Notes: generated by a model from the sequence alone, not told the origin. A DNA stretch of 64,000 nt from Streptomyces sp. R33 (GCF_041200175.1 NZ_CP165727.1:620001-684000); one strand, 5' to 3'. Shown: positions 43,901-53,299, counted from the stretch's first letter. Made by a program: numbers and translations.

Positions 43901-44803
43901 ATGCGCATGCGCCCCACTCTGAGCTGGACGCCCACCGAGGACCTCCGGCCCGGCACCACGGATCCGGAGCCGGTCGCCGATGCGCTGAGGACCGGCGGCG
44001 TGCTGGTGCTCAGCGGGGCGGGCATGTCCACTGAATCAGGGATCCCCGACTACCGGGGGAAGGGCGGGAGCCTGAGTCGGCATACCCCGATGACCTACCA
44101 GGAATTCACCGCCAGCGCCCCGGCCCGGCGCCGGTACTGGGCGCGCAGTCACCTCGGCTGGCGCACGTTCGGCCGCGCCCGCCCCAACCCCGGACACAGG
44201 GCTGTGGCGGCGTTCGGGCGGCACGGCTTGCTCTCGGGTGTGATCACCCAGAACGTCGACGGCCTGCATCAGGCCGCCGGCAGCCAGGGCGTGGTGGAAC
44301 TCCATGGCGGGCTGGATCGGGTCGTGTGCCTTTCCTGCGGCGTCTCCAGCTCCCGCCGTGAGCTCGCCAGGCGGCTCGAGGAGGCCAATGCGGGCTTCGA
44401 ACCGGTGGCCGCCGGCCTGAACCCGGACGGTGACGCCGACCTCACCGACGACCAGGTCCGCGACTTCCGCGTGGTGCCCTGCTCGCGGTGCGGGGGCATC
44501 CTCAAACCGGACGTGGTGTTCTTCGGCGAAGCCGTTCCGCCGGGAAGGGTCGAGCGCTGCCGCGAACTGGTCGGTGAGGCGACCTCGCTGCTGGTCCTGG
44601 GCTCCTCACTGACAGTGATGTCCGGGCTCCGGTTCGTCCGGCAGGCAGCCCAGGCCGGGAAACCCGTACTGATCGTCAACCGCGATCCGACCCGCGGCGA
44701 CCGGCACGCCGTCACCCGGGTCGCGCTCCCCCTGGGGAGGACCCTCACCACCCTGGCCGACCGCCTGGACATCCCCGTCGACGACCGATCGGTGGCCGAA
44801 TAG
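43901..44803 (+). CDS. Sir2-type NAD-dependent protein deacylase
   Basis: The 300-residue sirtuin shows the full signature. GAGMSTESGIPDYRGKGG binds NAD, TQNVDGLHQAAGS and ELHG hold the catalytic region including the histidine, and two CxxC pairs (CLSC and CSRC) bind zinc. KPDVVFFGEAVP and GSSLTVMSGL complete the NAD pocket. It removes acetyl or other acyl groups from lysines using NAD. The insert between the CxxC pairs is somewhat long. It stands alone, convergent with the multicopper oxidase gene. Confidence 0.9.
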   Translation: MRMRPTLSWTPTEDLRPGTTDPEPVADALRTGGVLVLSGAGMSTESGIPDYRGKGGSLSRHTPMTYQEFTASAPARRRYWARSHLGWRTFGRARPNPGHRAVAAFGRHGLLSGVITQNVDGLHQAAGSQGVVELHGGLDRVVCLSCGVSSSRRELARRLEEANAGFEPVAAGLNPDGDADLTDDQVRDFRVVPCSRCGGILKPDVVFFGEAVPPGRVERCRELVGEATSLLVLGSSLTVMSGLRFVRQAAQAGKPVLIVNRDPTRGDRHAVTRVALPLGRTLTTLADRLDIPVDDRSVAE

Positions 44804-44833
44804 GGCGGGCGTCACCGCCCGGCCCTGGTCCGG

Positions 44834-46300
44834 CTACCGCACGCGGAAGTTGGCCATCATGCCCATCGCCGAGTGGTCCAGCAGGTGGCAGTGGTAGACG
44901 TACGTGCCCCGGTACGCGTCGAAGGTGGCGTGCAGCTTCACCGTCTCGCCGGGAAGGAGCTGGACCGTGTCCTTCAGGCCCGCCTCGGCCGGTCCGACGG
45001 GGACGCCGCCCCGCTCCAGTACCCGGAACTGGACCAGGTGCATGTGGAAGTTGTGCGGGATGAGCTTGTTGGCGTTGGTCACCGTCCAGATCTCCGAGGT
45101 CCCGAACGTGACGCTCTGGTCGATCCGGTCCGGGTCCCACTGGAGCCCGTCGATCAGCCCGCGCGGCTCGGTGCGGCCGTCCTCGTCCATGCTGAAGACG
45201 ATGCTCCGCTCGACGGCGGGCTTGGGCAGCGCGTCCAGCGGGGGCAGGGTGCGCAGCACGTCCGGGACCCGGCTCGGGTCGGGGGCGGTGCGGACCACGT
45301 CGAACCGGAGCACGTTGCCGACCTGGCCGGGTGCTCCTCCGCCCATCGTGGTCTCCAGGACGATCTTCGTGCCGACCGGGTAGCGGGAGAAGTCGATGAC
45401 CACGTCGGCCCGTTCCGCCGGGGACAGCGAAACGGTGTCGGTGGTGAAGGGGCGCTCCAGCAGGCCGCCGTCGGAGCCGATCTGCACAAACTGCCCGCCG
45501 TCGGCGAGACGCAGCTTGAAGAAGCGCAGGTTGGAGGTGTTGAGCAGGCGGAAGCGGTACTTGCGGGCCGCGACCTCCAGGTACGGGCTCGGGCGGCCGT
45601 TGGCGAGCAGCGTGGTGCGGCCCCGGAAGTCGTCCATCACGTAGACCAGTTGCCCGTTCTCGTCGAAACGGGCGTCGCGCAGCGCGATCGGTATCTCGTA
45701 CTTGCCGGAGGGCAGCGGAAGGGCCCGCTCCGTGTCGTCGGTGAGGATGTACGCCGCCGACAGCCCCCGGTAGACGTGCTCGGCCTCCATGTGGTGGGCG
45801 TGGTCGTGGAACCACAGCGTGGCGTTGGGCTGCTGGTTCGGGTAGGTGTACGTGCGTGCGGTGCCCGGAGCGACGGTGTCCATCGGGGCGCCGTCGTTCT
45901 CGGGGGAAACGCTCGCGCCGTGCAGGTGCACGGCCATCGGCATCTGCAGGGTGTTCCGGTGCCGGATGGACACCGGTCGGCCGCTGCGCGCCCGCAGCAC
46001 CGGCCCCGGGAAGTGGCCGTCGTAGGTCAGCACCTTGGTCTGCACCCCGGGCAGGATCTCCCGCGAGACCTCCTTGACGGTGATGCGGTACGCGTCCTGC
46101 CCGCCCTCGGTGGAGTACGGGGTGAGCACGGGCAGCGGCGGCAGCTTCACCGTGAACGGCGCAGGCGCGACCGCCGGGCCCGCGTCGTCGGCGGCCTGCG
46201 CGGTGGCGGTGCGCAGTACGGGCAGCAGGCCGGCACCGGTGATCAGGCCCGCGCCCGTCGTGGCCAGCGTGCCGACGAGCACGCGACGTCTGGTGACCAT
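44834..46300 (-). CDS. Tat-exported multicopper oxidase
   Basis: The 488-residue protein begins at an ATG after AGGAGG and has a twin-arginine leader (MVTRRRVLVGTLATTGAGL). Three cupredoxin domains follow. All copper motifs are present: HLHGASV, WFHDHAHHMEAEHVYRG, PHNFHMHLVQF and YHCHLLDHSAMGMMANFRV, giving the type 1 and trinuclear type 2/3 sites. The methionine after the last cluster fits a type 1 axial ligand. It resembles CotA, bilirubin-oxidase or phenoxazinone-synthase-type enzymes that oxidise phenols with oxygen. A role in pigment coupling or copper tolerance is possible. Confidence 0.9.
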   Translation of the reverse strand: MVTRRRVLVGTLATTGAGLITGAGLLPVLRTATAQAADDAGPAVAPAPFTVKLPPLPVLTPYSTEGGQDAYRITVKEVSREILPGVQTKVLTYDGHFPGPVLRARSGRPVSIRHRNTLQMPMAVHLHGASVSPENDGAPMDTVAPGTARTYTYPNQQPNATLWFHDHAHHMEAEHVYRGLSAAYILTDDTERALPLPSGKYEIPIALRDARFDENGQLVYVMDDFRGRTTLLANGRPSPYLEVAARKYRFRLLNTSNLRFFKLRLADGGQFVQIGSDGGLLERPFTTDTVSLSPAERADVVIDFSRYPVGTKIVLETTMGGGAPGQVGNVLRFDVVRTAPDPSRVPDVLRTLPPLDALPKPAVERSIVFSMDEDGRTEPRGLIDGLQWDPDRIDQSVTFGTSEIWTVTNANKLIPHNFHMHLVQFRVLERGGVPVGPAEAGLKDTVQLLPGETVKLHATFDAYRGTYVYHCHLLDHSAMGMMANFRVR

Positions 46301-46477
46301 GCGAATGTCCTCCTGCGAACGATGGGAGTGCGCACTGGCGTTCGCACGTCGAACGCCCTCCCTCATGATCCTGACTGCACGCAGGGTGGCCTCTGCCCAA
46401 AGCGGGAGAATGTCAGGTATCACGCCGCGAATCGGGGCGGCCGAGCGGCACGACCGGCACGACCGGCAACACGACGT

Positions 46478-46511
46478 GGGCCCCGGCAGCCGTACGCGGC
46501 TGCCGGGGCCC
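46478..46511. terminator. 15-bp terminator hairpin
   Basis: GGGCCCCGGCAGCCG (46478-46492) pairs exactly with CGGCTGCCGGGGCCC (46497-46511) around TACG. It begins 18 bases after the stop of the M4-like gene and ends its transcript before the oxidase promoter. Confidence 0.8.
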
Positions 46512-46528
46512 GAGCCAGTGGAGTGCGG

Positions 46529-47341
46529 TCAGCGCTCCACGCCGACCGCGCTCCACGCCTTGGCCACCACGTCCGTCGACCAGTCGAGGTCCCGGGCGGC
46601 ACCGATGGTCGCGTAGCGGAATGCGGAGAAGTTCGTGGTCCTGGCGGCGTACTCCATCAGCGCCTTGTACCAGATGCGCCCGGCCCGGTCCCAGGCGTGG
46701 CCGCCCAGCTCGGTGGCGACGAGGTAGAACGCGTGGCCCGGGATCCCCGCGTTGGCGTGAACACCCCCGTCGTCGCCGGAGGTGTCGTCGTACTCGGTCA
46801 TGTGGGCCGCCTGGTGGAACCGGGCGGGATCCTTGAGTGAGCCGCCGGCTCCGTCGGAGGACGCGACGCCCCGGCCGAACAGCCAGTCCGCTTCCTGCAC
46901 CGTGTGCTGCAGGCCGTACTGCTTGGCCAGGACACCGAAGACGTTCCCGAGCGAGACGGCGAGCGCGCCGGGCTCACCGTACGACTCCAGCTCGGCGGTG
47001 TGGTGGATGATGCCGGCCGTGAACTGCTCGGCGAACGCCTCCACTGGCGGGACCCCGCCGTCACCGAGGAGGATGCGCGACCGCTGCCAGGCCATACCCG
47101 GCTCCCCGGTGCGGACGACCGCCTCCACGGGACCGCCCCTGCCGTCGATCGAGTTGCGGCCGTACACCGTGCGGAAGAAGTCCCAGGTGACGCCGAGGGC
47201 GTCATAGGCGCCGTCCACCACCGCGTCGCCGCTCGGGGCTCCCCCCTCCTCGCGGGCCGACACCGGACTGTCGGGATCGTTCCGGCCGTCCAATATTCTG
47301 CGAACCGGACGTACAGATGCACTCTCAGTCATGATCGGCAT
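46529..47341 (-). CDS. M4 (thermolysin-like) family homologue lacking the zinc site
   Basis: The 270-residue protein aligns to the thermolysin catalytic region: GAYDALGVTWDFFRTVYGRNSIDGRG, IIHHTAEL, GEPGALAVSLGNVFG and DDGGVHANAGIPGHAFYLVA. At the HELTH position it has EQFTA (105-109), so both zinc-binding histidines and the catalytic glutamate are replaced. At the third ligand (the E of NESISD) it has valine (AVSLGN). It cannot bind zinc like thermolysin. It has no signal peptide or long propeptide, as in protealysin-type members. The frame is uninterrupted and the fold residues are conserved, so it looks like a maintained pseudo-enzyme rather than a broken gene. The start could also be at 47332. 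Confidence 0.8.
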   Translation of the reverse strand: MPIMTESASVRPVRRILDGRNDPDSPVSAREEGGAPSGDAVVDGAYDALGVTWDFFRTVYGRNSIDGRGGPVEAVVRTGEPGMAWQRSRILLGDGGVPPVEAFAEQFTAGIIHHTAELESYGEPGALAVSLGNVFGVLAKQYGLQHTVQEADWLFGRGVASSDGAGGSLKDPARFHQAAHMTEYDDTSGDDGGVHANAGIPGHAFYLVATELGGHAWDRAGRIWYKALMEYAARTTNFSAFRYATIGAARDLDWSTDVVAKAWSAVGVER

Positions 47342-47470
47342 GCTGACAGGCGACCCGGCCGCGGCGGCACCGTCACCTGCTCGATCCGTCAAGTCGACGT
47401 CGCGCCTGCCGGCCGACCCGCACCGGCGTGGCGTCCTGCGCGAGCGCCTCGGCCCTGGTATGGGTCCGTC

Positions 47471-48466
47471 ATGGATCTCACGCACCTGATGGCTCGGGCA
47501 GAGTCGGACACCGAGACCATGGACCGCTCCGGTACCAGTACCCTGCGCCTCGGGAAGCCCGATGACGGCCGATGCGGATCCGGGTTGCCCCGGGAGGCGG
47601 TGCTGACGTTCGCCGGCGGCCTCCTGCCGGTTCGCCTCCACGGCGCCGTGCTGCACTCATGTCCCTCCGGTACCACCACCCTGAGCGGCCTGGCACGGTC
47701 CGGCGCCCTGGCCCCCGGTGGGGAGTTGTGCCTGCCGCTCGTCGAGTACGGGAACCGCCGCTGGTCCGTGGCGGACGTGCAGGTCGAGGTTTCCCCCACG
47801 GATGACCGCCATGACCGGGTCATCGTCAGCTGGCACAGCGGACTCGAGCTGGAGGCCGTCGACCCCAACGGCCGCTACCGGGTGGAGGTGGCCTGGCTGC
47901 TGCGGGCCCGCACCCTCAAACTGCTGTCGCTCGACGAGCTGATCGACGGCCGCCTGGCCCCGCACGCCCTCGCCCTCGCCTCCGGCCTCCGGGACCCACA
48001 CGTGGCCCGCCGCCTGGAGCTCGCCTGCAACGAAATCGCCACCCGGGACCCGCTCGTGACGCCCCGGCGCTCCCGCCGGTCGGCCGAGACCGGCCCACTG
48101 CGGCTGCTCCACGACGTGACGGCGGCCGGCGGGCACCTGGCCGCCACCACCGGCATGGTCAGGGCCCGGGCCGAGAGCCGCGACCGACTCGCCGTTCTGT
48201 CGCTGGTCACCTTCCCCCTCAAGATGCCCGCCGCACCCGACGCGCCCGTCCTCCTGGTCAACGCGGGAGCCCCGACCCTGGACATACTGCGGGCCTGCGA
48301 AACCATCGCCGCCGAGGAGCGCACCCGGATCCATGCCCTCTCCGACGTCGCCGCGGGACCGGCCTCCTGCGGCGAAACCGCCTTCGAGGCCGCGCGCGCG
48401 GCGCTGCACCGCCGCTACACCCGCCCGCTCCCCCACCGCCGACGGCCCGGCCCACCGAGCCCGTGA
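47471..48466 (+). CDS. Protein of unknown function, about 331 residues
   Basis: The ATG at 47471 begins MDLTHLMARAESDTETMDRS. The body contains VEYGNRRWSVADVQVEVSPTDDRHD and VDPNGRYRVEVAWLLRARTLKLL, then helical stretches, and VLLVNAGAPTLDILRACETIAAEERTRIHAL. The end is arginine- and proline-rich. I do not recognise a family, and there is no signal peptide or membrane segment. It diverges from the M4-like gene with 129 bases between starts, which could be a shared control region. Codon use and uninterrupted length support it as real. No function is offered. Confidence 0.65.
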   Translation: MDLTHLMARAESDTETMDRSGTSTLRLGKPDDGRCGSGLPREAVLTFAGGLLPVRLHGAVLHSCPSGTTTLSGLARSGALAPGGELCLPLVEYGNRRWSVADVQVEVSPTDDRHDRVIVSWHSGLELEAVDPNGRYRVEVAWLLRARTLKLLSLDELIDGRLAPHALALASGLRDPHVARRLELACNEIATRDPLVTPRRSRRSAETGPLRLLHDVTAAGGHLAATTGMVRARAESRDRLAVLSLVTFPLKMPAAPDAPVLLVNAGAPTLDILRACETIAAEERTRIHALSDVAAGPASCGETAFEAARAALHRRYTRPLPHRRRPGPPSP

Positions 48467-48542
48467 CCGCCGACCCGGCCGGGACGACGCGCTGCGCCGT
48501 ACGTCCGGACGCCGTGCAGGGCTGCCCCGCCCCGCGACCGGG

Positions 48543-49157
48543 TCAGTCGGTCCACACGTCCCACCACTGCTGTGACTGGAAGTTCTTCTGCCACAACTGG
48601 ACGCGGGCGCCGTTCCCCAGGACGTTCGCGTCACGGTCCATGACGATGTTGCCGCCGCCGTAGAAGCGGGCGTTGTAGAGGGCACGGTCGCCCGAGGGGT
48701 GCGACCAGCTCTGCTGCGGGGTGTTGTTGCAGTCCCAGATCTGCACCTTGGTGCCGTTGTTGCCACCCCCGTTGAGGTCCGCGTCCAGGCACTTGCCGGG
48801 GAAGCGGTAGCTCTCGAGCGCGCCGTTGTTCCAGAGGTACCAGCGTTGCTGGTTGGAGCCGTTGCACTGCCAGACCTGGACGACCGTGCCGTTGCCGCCG
48901 CCGTTCGCGTCGACGTCCAGGCACTGGGTGGTGGGACGTTTGGCGAAGTCGTTGGTGATCCGAACGGCCTGGTTCAGCAATCGCTGCGGCGCCGCGGCCG
49001 TCGCACCCTGCGGCTGCGCGGTCCAGTACACCGGGCGGGGCGCCGCCTCGGCCCCGGCGGCGGCGGGTCCTTCGGCCGCGCCGGCACCGGGCGTTGCCGC
49101 CAGTACGGTGGCGAAGGCGACAGCAGTGACCGCGGTCCATCGTGTGATACGGGGCAT
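48543..49157 (-). CDS. Secreted ricin-type beta-trefoil lectin
   Basis: From the ATG at 49157, behind GGAGAGG, the product has 204 residues. A signal peptide (TAVTAVAFATVLAATPGAGA) precedes a short Ala-rich region and one beta-trefoil domain with CLDVDANGGGNGTVVQVWQC, QQRWYLW, CLDADLNGGGNNGTKVQIWDC, QQSW and QQWWDVW. These are the QxW repeats of CBM13-like lectins. It should bind galactose- or xylan-type sugars outside the cell. No catalytic domain is attached. The gene converges with the unknown-function gene. Confidence 0.86.
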   Translation of the reverse strand: MPRITRWTAVTAVAFATVLAATPGAGAAEGPAAAGAEAAPRPVYWTAQPQGATAAAPQRLLNQAVRITNDFAKRPTTQCLDVDANGGGNGTVVQVWQCNGSNQQRWYLWNNGALESYRFPGKCLDADLNGGGNNGTKVQIWDCNNTPQQSWSHPSGDRALYNARFYGGGNIVMDRDANVLGNGARVQLWQKNFQSQQWWDVWTD

Positions 49158-49419
49158 GACCTCTCCTACCTCATCGGGCGTACAAGGGCCGTGCGGCGGC
49201 ACACCGAAGACGCACCGGTGAAGTGCGTGCCGGTGCGTGGCCGTGCCGGGACGTAGCTCAACACAGCCCGGCGCGGTCGCGTCAGAGTGCCGATCCGGCC
49301 AGCGGGCGTGCGCACCGCCCCCCTCGACCTGATCGGCATGACCGCCGGGCACGGGGGGGCGTGCCCGCAGCCGGTCGGGAGCTGCCGGAGCGGCCGACTC
49401 GGCAGCCGGCCGCCTCCTT

Positions 49420-50406
49420 TCAGCTCGCGGCGGCCGGAGAGGAGCCACCGGGTACCAGGAGGCGGGGTTCGCCCGTGCCGTCCGCCGGGACCGACCAGAT
49501 ACCGGCGGCGCGTCCTTCGCCTCCCGGGAGGGCGTAGCCGACGGTCCCGTCGTCCAGCCAGGCCGCCTGGTCGTCGACGCTGTGCATCTCCGCGAGCGGG
49601 TGTTCGCGCAGGTCCGCCAGGTCCAGGACGTACAGCCGCCAGGGTGCGGCGGGGTCGTCGGAGACCTTCTTCTTGAAGGCGATGCGGGTGTTGTCCGGTG
49701 ACAGGGACGGGCATTCGACGTTCTCGCGCAGAGCCTTCGCCGACCAGGCGTGCAGGTCCCCCTCGACGAGGTGGGTGCGGCTCTTGGTCGAGACCGTGGC
49801 GTAGAAGCGGTTGTCGTCCCGGGCGAAGGTCACTCCCCAGTAGTTGACGTCGGGCGCGTGGTAGCGGGTCCCGTCGATGGTCAGCGGGATCTCCTCCATC
49901 GACTTGATCAGGTAGCCGGTGCGCAGGTCGAGGATCGAGGTCCGGGTGGAGAAGCCGGTCGTGGCGTACGAGTCGCCGATCGCGAAGGCCGTCCAGGACA
50001 GCACGTTGCCCGAGGCCGAGACGCGGGCCCGGTTGGGGATGCCGGGTACCGTCAGGCGTTCGACCTCGCGCAGCTGCCGGTCCAGTACGAGGGCCTGGGT
50101 GCGGGCCGGGATGCCGGGCAGCTTGCGCAGGCACAGGGCGCGCTCCCCCGCGGCGTAGAAGCGCTCGCAGGCCGGGCCCCCCGTGGCGGGCGGCCCGCCG
50201 GTGCCGCTGCGGCGGGCGATCCGCCCGGTGGCCGAGTCCCGGTAGTAGAGCCCGGGTTCGGCCAGGCTGAACGATCCGTCTGCGGCGGCAGGCGGCAGAT
50301 CGCGGTGCCTGGCGTGCAGTACGTAGCCCAGGGAGCCGCCCCCGAGCAGCAGGACGGCGAACACGACGAGGGCGAGCCGGCGGAGCTGAGAGGGGCGGTG
50401 GTTCAC
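49420..50406 (-). CDS. Membrane-anchored TolB-like beta-propeller protein
   Basis: A GTG at 50406 after GGAGG starts a 328-residue protein with one N-terminal membrane segment (LALVVFAVLLLGGGSLGYVL). A large outer domain follows with propeller-type blades such as PSLSPDNTRIAFKKKV and AAWLDDGTVGYALPGGEGRAAGIWSVPADGT. The start overlaps the stop of the MFS gene by four bases, so it is translationally coupled to that gene. The operon order is metallophosphatase, MFS, propeller. It may bind a partner or ligand outside the membrane. The specific role is unknown. Confidence 0.8.
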   Translation of the reverse strand: MNHRPSQLRRLALVVFAVLLLGGGSLGYVLHARHRDLPPAAADGSFSLAEPGLYYRDSATGRIARRSGTGGPPATGGPACERFYAAGERALCLRKLPGIPARTQALVLDRQLREVERLTVPGIPNRARVSASGNVLSWTAFAIGDSYATTGFSTRTSILDLRTGYLIKSMEEIPLTIDGTRYHAPDVNYWGVTFARDDNRFYATVSTKSRTHLVEGDLHAWSAKALRENVECPSLSPDNTRIAFKKKVSDDPAAPWRLYVLDLADLREHPLAEMHSVDDQAAWLDDGTVGYALPGGEGRAAGIWSVPADGTGEPRLLVPGGSSPAAAS

Positions 50407-51647
50407 GGTGCCTCCGGTGTGTCGAGGGCGGGTGCGGCGGCGGGCAGAATGCGCCAGGCGGCCGCGAGCGCCCCCGCCAGGGTGAGCGCCGCTGCCCACA
50501 GGGCGGGCTCCTGCCCCCAGAACGTCCAGGCGGCCCCGAAACCCGCGGCGCCCAGCAGCCGGGCCAGCGCCTGGCCGGTCTGGAGCACCGCGAGCCCGCC
50601 GGCGCGGCGGTGCGCAGGCAGTAGGGGGCCGGCCAGCGCCATCAGTACCCCGTCGGTGGAGGCGTAGAAGACGGCGAGGAGTGCCAGCACCGCGGCCACG
50701 GCCGGCCAGGCCACCGGGAGCAACAGGACGGCGTACGCGCCGAGCAGCGCGGCGTGTCCGGCCAGGAACGGCAGCCGGCGCCCGACGCGGTCGGCGATCC
50801 GGCCGGCCGGGACGGCGAGCAGCAGGTATCCGGCGGCGGCGCCGAGCGGCAGCAGCGGGAACAGGGCGGGCGGCAGGTCGAGGCCGCGCTGCAGGAGCAG
50901 GTAGAGGAAGGAGTCGCCGATGGTGGCGGCTCCGAGCAGGGAGGCGGCGTACAGGATCCGGCGGAAGGCGGGATCACGAAGTGCCGCGTGCTGGAGTGGT
51001 CTCGGCCGGAGCCGTGGGGCGGGAGCGGCCGAGGGGACGTACAGGACGAGCAGGAGCACGCCGAGCAGGCCCGTGCAGAAGCTGACGGCGAACACCGCGT
51101 CGTAGGCGTCGGCGGTCGCCCAGAGCACGGCGAACGCGGCGAGGGGGCCCAGCAGCGCGCCGGTGGTGTCCATGGCGCGGTGCACGCCGAACGCCCGGCC
51201 CGGTGACTCCGGCGGGCCGCTGAGCGAGATCAGCGCGTCGCGCGGGGCGGTGCGCACGCCCTTGCCGAGACGGTCGGCGGCGAGCGAGGCGGCGATCCCC
51301 GCGGTGGCGCCGCCGGCGAGGAGCAGCCCGAGCCGGGAGAGGGCGGAGAGCAGGTAGCCCGCGCCGGCGACCCTCTTGTGGCGGCCGCCGCGGTCGGCGA
51401 GCCGGCCGCCGAGGAGCCGCACGAGGGCGGTGGCTCCGTTGAACACACCGTCCAGGAAACCGAATTGGAGCGGCGAGAGGCCGAGCCCCAGGACGAGGTA
51501 GAGCGGCAGCACGGCCGTGACCATCTCGGAGGAGACGTCGGTGACGAGGCTGACGGCGCCCAGCGCGATGACGGTGGCGGGGACGCGCCGCCGGGCCCCG
51601 TGGGGGCGGGGCGGCGCGTCCGGGCGGCCGGTGTTGGCCAGGTACAT
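50403..51647 (-). CDS. MFS transporter in the metallophosphatase operon
   Basis: The 414-residue product has about twelve membrane helices. It shows ALGAVSLVTDVSSEMVTAVLPLYLV, the loop 2-3 motif GGRLADRGGRHKRVAGAGYL, and GKGVRTAPRDALISLSGPPESPGRAFGVHRAMDTTGALLG, as in the UMF/permease group related to DUF-type exporters. The ATG shares one base with the stop of the upstream metallophosphatase gene, and its own stop overlaps the next gene by four bases. Coupled translation suggests that the three products work together. Substrate is unknown. Confidence 0.85.
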   Translation of the reverse strand: MYLANTGRPDAPPRPHGARRRVPATVIALGAVSLVTDVSSEMVTAVLPLYLVLGLGLSPLQFGFLDGVFNGATALVRLLGGRLADRGGRHKRVAGAGYLLSALSRLGLLLAGGATAGIAASLAADRLGKGVRTAPRDALISLSGPPESPGRAFGVHRAMDTTGALLGPLAAFAVLWATADAYDAVFAVSFCTGLLGVLLLVLYVPSAAPAPRLRPRPLQHAALRDPAFRRILYAASLLGAATIGDSFLYLLLQRGLDLPPALFPLLPLGAAAGYLLLAVPAGRIADRVGRRLPFLAGHAALLGAYAVLLLPVAWPAVAAVLALLAVFYASTDGVLMALAGPLLPAHRRAGGLAVLQTGQALARLLGAAGFGAAWTFWGQEPALWAAALTLAGALAAAWRILPAAAPALDTPEAP

Positions 51648-53005
51648 CAGTGGCAGCTGTACTTCGGGCCGGTGTCCTTGACCGACCCGTCCGCGGCGAC
51701 GTAGGTCCAGCTGTAGCCCGAGTCCGTGAAGTCGAGCTTGAGGACCCCGTACTGGCCGCTGATGCGCTTCTGGCTGTTGGGCTGCACCTGCTCGATCGGG
51801 TAGGGCTCGGCGCCTCCCATGCCGCCGACGATCTCGACGATCCCGTCGGCGGCCGCCTTGCCGTCGGGGTTCTGCGGGGCGAACCGTTCGTAGTGGTGGT
51901 CGTGTCCGTTCAGGACCAGGTCGGCCTTGGCGCCGTAGAGGATCTTCCACACGGGCTTGGAGACGGGGTCGTTGCCGTGTCCGCCCGAGGAGTACAGCGG
52001 GTGGTGCCAGTAGGCGGCGATGCACTTCTTGCCGTTGGCGGCGAGGTCGGCCTTGAGCCAGTCGATCTGGGCGGCTTGGTCGAAGGCGTTGGAGTCGAGG
52101 GCGACGAAGTGCCAGTTGCCCTCGTCGAAGCTGTAGTAGCTCTTGCCCTGCGGGTAGGCGATGTTCCCGAAGTACGCCTTGTATCCGGCGAGGGAGCCGG
52201 CCGGGTCGTACGTCTCGTGGTTGCCGGGTACGGGGTGGGTCTTGGCCTTGAAGGCGCCCCAGCTCTTGTCGTAGTAGGCGCGGAAGTCGGCGATCCGGGC
52301 GTCGTCGTACTGGTTGTCGCCCATCGTCAGGTAGAACTTCGGGTCGATCTGCCGGGCCAGGGCGGCGGTCTTCGGGTGCGCGCAGCCGCTGTCGGACGCC
52401 GTGCACTGGGCGGCGATGTCACCGGCGGCAACGACCGTGAAGGCGCCACCGCCGGGGGGCGGACCGCCCTCCACGGTGCCGTACACCTCGGCTTCGAAGA
52501 GGGAGTAGCCGTACGCCGTGCCGCGCGCGGTGCCGTACACGCGCAGGTACCTGCCCTTGCCGGAGAGCCCGGCGAGGTCGTCGGTGCCGCCGTTGCCGGC
52601 CTTCTCCTCGGCGATCCCGGTCCAGTTCGTGCCGTCGGCGGAGACCTCGACGCGGTAAGCCTTGGCGTAGGCGGCCTCCCAGGTCAGCTTGACGCGGGAG
52701 ACGGTGGCGGCGGCCCCCAGGTCGACGCGGATCCACTGCGGGTCCTTGCCCTCGACGCTGGCCCAGCGGGTCGAGGCGGAGCCGTCGAAGGCGTTGGCGG
52801 CGCCGAGGGAGGAGCTCTCCGTGGAGGAGGCGGTGGCGGGCTTGCCGCGCGAGATGAGCGGGTCGGCGGCGGCCCCGGCCCGGCCGGGCCAGGCGAGGAG
52901 GAGGCCGGCGACGAGCGAGAGTACGGCGACCACGGCCGCGAGGAGGAGGGCAGGTCGAAGTCGGCCGCTTGATGTGGGGGGTGGGGTGGAGGCGTACAGG
53001 TGCAT
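51647..53005 (-). CDS. Secreted metallophosphatase with F5/8-type carbohydrate-binding domain
   Basis: From the ATG at 53005, behind AAGGAG, the product has 452 residues. A signal-anchor (ALLLAAVVAVLSLVAGLLLAW) is followed by an F5/8 type C (CBM32-like) domain (about 50-190: ANAFDGSASTRWASVEGKDPQWIRVDLG). The metallophosphatase domain follows with GDIAAQC, GDNQYDD, PGNHETYD, YWHHPLYSS and NGHDHHYERF, which supply the two-metal site of purple-acid-phosphatase-like enzymes. It should act outside the cell on phosphate esters, held to glycans by the binding domain. It is the first gene of a coupled three-gene operon. Confidence 0.87.
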   Translation of the reverse strand: MHLYASTPPPTSSGRLRPALLLAAVVAVLSLVAGLLLAWPGRAGAAADPLISRGKPATASSTESSSLGAANAFDGSASTRWASVEGKDPQWIRVDLGAAATVSRVKLTWEAAYAKAYRVEVSADGTNWTGIAEEKAGNGGTDDLAGLSGKGRYLRVYGTARGTAYGYSLFEAEVYGTVEGGPPPGGGAFTVVAAGDIAAQCTASDSGCAHPKTAALARQIDPKFYLTMGDNQYDDARIADFRAYYDKSWGAFKAKTHPVPGNHETYDPAGSLAGYKAYFGNIAYPQGKSYYSFDEGNWHFVALDSNAFDQAAQIDWLKADLAANGKKCIAAYWHHPLYSSGGHGNDPVSKPVWKILYGAKADLVLNGHDHHYERFAPQNPDGKAAADGIVEIVGGMGGAEPYPIEQVQPNSQKRISGQYGVLKLDFTDSGYSWTYVAADGSVKDTGPKYSCH

Positions 53006-53299
53006 GCCTGGACTCCTTGGCTGGGAAACGGCGAGAGCTGGACACCGGTGCGGAGAGCGCCGCCCCCGGACCATGGGGGCGAACAGGGGACAGCGTCACG
53101 GCGGCCGGGTCAGAACTCTCGCTGAGCACGTCATGTCCATGACATCGAACACCGCGCCAAGCCGCCGTCGGGGAGCGTAGCGGATAGGAAAGTTTCCTAC
53201 CAGTGGTTCAACGCGACTGTCGGCAGGCGTGGATGGGGGCCACGGCGGCACGGGCGGGGGCCTCCCCCGGTCGGTGTCCGACCGGGACCACCCGTGAGG

